5,257 nucleotides of DNA from Chitinispirillaceae bacterium (GTDB lineage: Bacteria; Fibrobacterota; Chitinivibrionia; Chitinivibrionales; Chitinispirillaceae). The stretch covers positions 1-5,257 of the forward strand of contig JAFGOU010000061.1 in assembly GCA_016926315.1 (NCBI GenBank), in the 5' to 3' direction. The notes below the pieces were generated by a model. The model did not search any database, had not been told where the DNA came from, and saw only the letters and a program-made list of their open reading frames with translations. Positions 4,848-5,257 of this stretch are shown in pieces. Position numbers and translations under genes: made by a program. How positions within the stretch are numbered: the stretch's first letter is position 1; the number at the start of each line of letters is the position of its first letter.

Positions 4848-4858
4848 TTAAGGTACCA
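4848..4858 (+). repeat. 11-mer TTAAGGTACCA, copy 1 (copy 2 at 5011-5021)
   Basis: TTAAGGTACCA occurs exactly at 4848-4858 and 5011-5021, both on the plus strand and on either side of the 36-bp inverted repeat, whose centre is also GGTACC (4887-4892). Three GGTACC palindromes within 170 bases is more than chance would give. Confidence 0.5.
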
Positions 4859-4871
4859 TACTTTAGGGTAA

Positions 4872-4907
4872 AACGGTTCGCAGGATGGTACCATCATGCG
4901 AACCGTT
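4872..4907. repeat. 36-bp inverted repeat (hairpin or operator)
   Basis: AACGGTTCGCA (4872-4882) pairs with TGCGAACCGTT (4897-4907), 11 bp perfect. After one G/A mismatch the palindrome GATGGTACCATC (4884-4895) continues the symmetry to the centre. There is no T-tract on the plus side. The near-complete dyad symmetry suits a dimeric protein site or a cruciform as well as an RNA hairpin. Confidence 0.7.
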
Positions 4908-5056
4908 AGGCAAAATAAACCAGGCAAGAATGAATTATAGGCGCGCGCGAAGACAAAAGACAATATTAAACCAGAATCCCGATGAATCGGGACTTGAATA
5001 TTATAGTTTGTTAAGGTACCAGGACGGCGGCGCAGGAAAAGATAAAGAAATTAAGA

Positions 5057-5064
5057 GGGGGGGG
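5057..5064 (+). repeat. G8 homopolymer tract upstream of hsdM
   Basis: Eight consecutive G at 5057-5064, about 143 bases before the hsdM start. Tracts of this length can slip during replication. It is outside any gene I accept, so any effect would be on transcription or leader structure. Confidence 0.6.
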
Positions 5065-5136
5065 TGCCGGAATGAAGAAAGTAATTAAAGCCATTAAATG
5101 CAAAGGCTATTTTAAGACAAGCCGCGCCCCAAGACA

Positions 5137-5183
5137 CGCCCGGTCGTCATTTCGGCAAGCTCAATGCGGAGCCTAACCGGGCG
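5137..5183 (+). repeat. Inverted repeat around a 'TTCGGCAAGCTCAAT' repeat in the hsdM leader
   Basis: CGCCCGGT (5137-5144) and ACCGGGCG (5176-5183) are perfect inverted copies enclosing 31 bases. Inside are copy 3 of the dispersed repeat (TTTCGGCAAGCTCAATGC, from 5150) and a small GCTC-AATGCG-GAGC stem. The outer stem ends 12 bases before the hsdM ribosome binding site, so a folded leader could affect its translation. Confidence 0.55.
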
Positions 5184-5207
5184 AAAACAAAGAAAAGGAA
5201 ATCTTTA

Positions 5208-5257
5208 ATGTTCGAACAGACCTTCAAAAATATCGATGACATTCTCCACAAAGACGC
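5208..5257 (+). CDS. hsdM: Type I restriction-modification methyltransferase subunit HsdM, N-terminal 16 codons (3'-partial)
   Basis: The start reads MFEQTFKNIDDILHKD and then the window ends. This is the characteristic opening of HsdM proteins (MFEQTFKNIDD followed by a helix and, in full-length members, a TELDYTEQTSW stretch), the N-terminal helical part before the N6-adenine methylase domain. HsdM methylates adenine in the recognition sequence set by HsdS and also joins HsdR in the restriction complex. AAGGAA at 5195-5200, 7 bases before ATG 5208, supports the start. The rest of the gene and the hsdS and hsdR partners would lie to the right. The call rests on 16 residues, but they are distinctive. 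Confidence 0.82.
   Translation, partial: MFEQTFKNIDDILHKD

Larger units (their letters stand above)
4675..5207. other. Long noncoding stretch between the zinc hydrolase and hsdM
   Basis: No convincing gene is found in these 533 bases. The stretch holds a G-quadruplex motif (4719-4747), a short palindrome GCAGGTGACCTGC (4810-4822), a 36-bp inverted repeat (4872-4907), a repeated 11-mer (4848-4858 and 5011-5021), a short palindrome TCCCGATGAATCGGGA (4977-4992), a G8 tract (5057-5064) and an inverted repeat ending at 5183. There is no clear rho-independent terminator after the zinc hydrolase and no clear sigma-70 promoter before hsdM. Confidence 0.6.

Noticed and set aside
4637..4963. Minus-strand frame of 108 codons after the hydrolase
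   Set aside because: It overlaps the end of a strong gene, has low-complexity Phe/Pro content from the A/G-rich strand, and no ribosome binding site was found.
4885..5088. Plus-strand frame of 67 codons (including a possible start at 4930)
   Set aside because: It begins inside the 36-bp inverted repeat, has no ribosome binding site, and its composition is unlike a folded protein.
5072..5176. Small frame MKKVIKAIKCKGYFK... (34 codons) after the G8 tract
   Set aside because: Its second half (RSSFRQAQCGA) is the translation of the dispersed 'TTTCGGCAAGCTCAATGC' repeat, and the upstream G-tract is not a proper ribosome binding site. A leader peptide for hsdM is possible but unsupported.
4905..5177. 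GTTAGGC (4905-4911) followed by GCCTAAC (5171-5177), resembling the ends of an integron cassette between attC sites
   Set aside because: The GCCTAAC copy is part of a dispersed repeat, no gene lies between the two, no matching inner attC boxes are seen, and the hairpin at 4872-4907 lacks a YYYAAC partner on its left side.

Overview
The window reads as a piece of a Gram-negative bacterial chromosome. Two products carry lipoprotein signal peptides with no Asp after the lipid-bearing Cys, which fits outer-membrane sorting. Several dispersed repeat types are familiar from environmental Proteobacteria and related phyla (the 'gtcat-ccggcg...cgccgg-atccag' type, the 'caccgcagaggcgcag' type and the 'ttcgacaggctcaat' type). 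A Desulfobacterota-like host is a guess only; nothing here fixes the taxon.

Layout. Positions 1-1774 hold a compact plus-strand operon that is a tandem duplication: the C-terminal part of a probable papain-like (C39-like) protease, a lipoprotein with a carboxypeptidase-regulatory-like domain (copy A), a 54-codon remnant of a second protease copy, and a second lipoprotein (copy B). A further gene appears to start at 1776 behind a good ribosome binding site, but it is cut after about 18 codons by repeat DNA. Positions 1831-2182 are a nest of dispersed and inverted repeats, including a MITE-like unit with 26-bp terminal inverted repeats. A possible 49-residue ORF (2244-2393) and otherwise empty DNA follow. 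A one-segment membrane protein of unknown function (2741-3352) ends at a strong hairpin terminator (3390-3422).

From 3443 to 3689 there is a diverged direct tandem array of about twelve 20-21-bp units with T-tracts phased at two helical turns. It lies immediately upstream of a 310-residue zinc-dependent phospholipase C / S1-P1 nuclease-fold protein (3742-4674). The last stretch (4675-5207) is noncoding and rich in structure: a G-quadruplex motif, several inverted repeats, a repeated GGTACC-containing 11-mer and a G8 tract. It ends at the start of hsdM (5208-, cut by the window edge), the methyltransferase subunit of a type I restriction-modification system.

How the genes may work together. 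The protease and lipoprotein pair look like one co-translated module, because stop and start codons overlap and the pair was duplicated as a unit. Its function is unknown. The zinc hydrolase seems to be a separate transcription unit whose upstream region is the tandem array. The hsdM start opens a defence locus that continues outside the window. The best candidates for something undescribed are the protease-lipoprotein module with its decayed duplicate and the 20-21-bp array in front of the zinc hydrolase.
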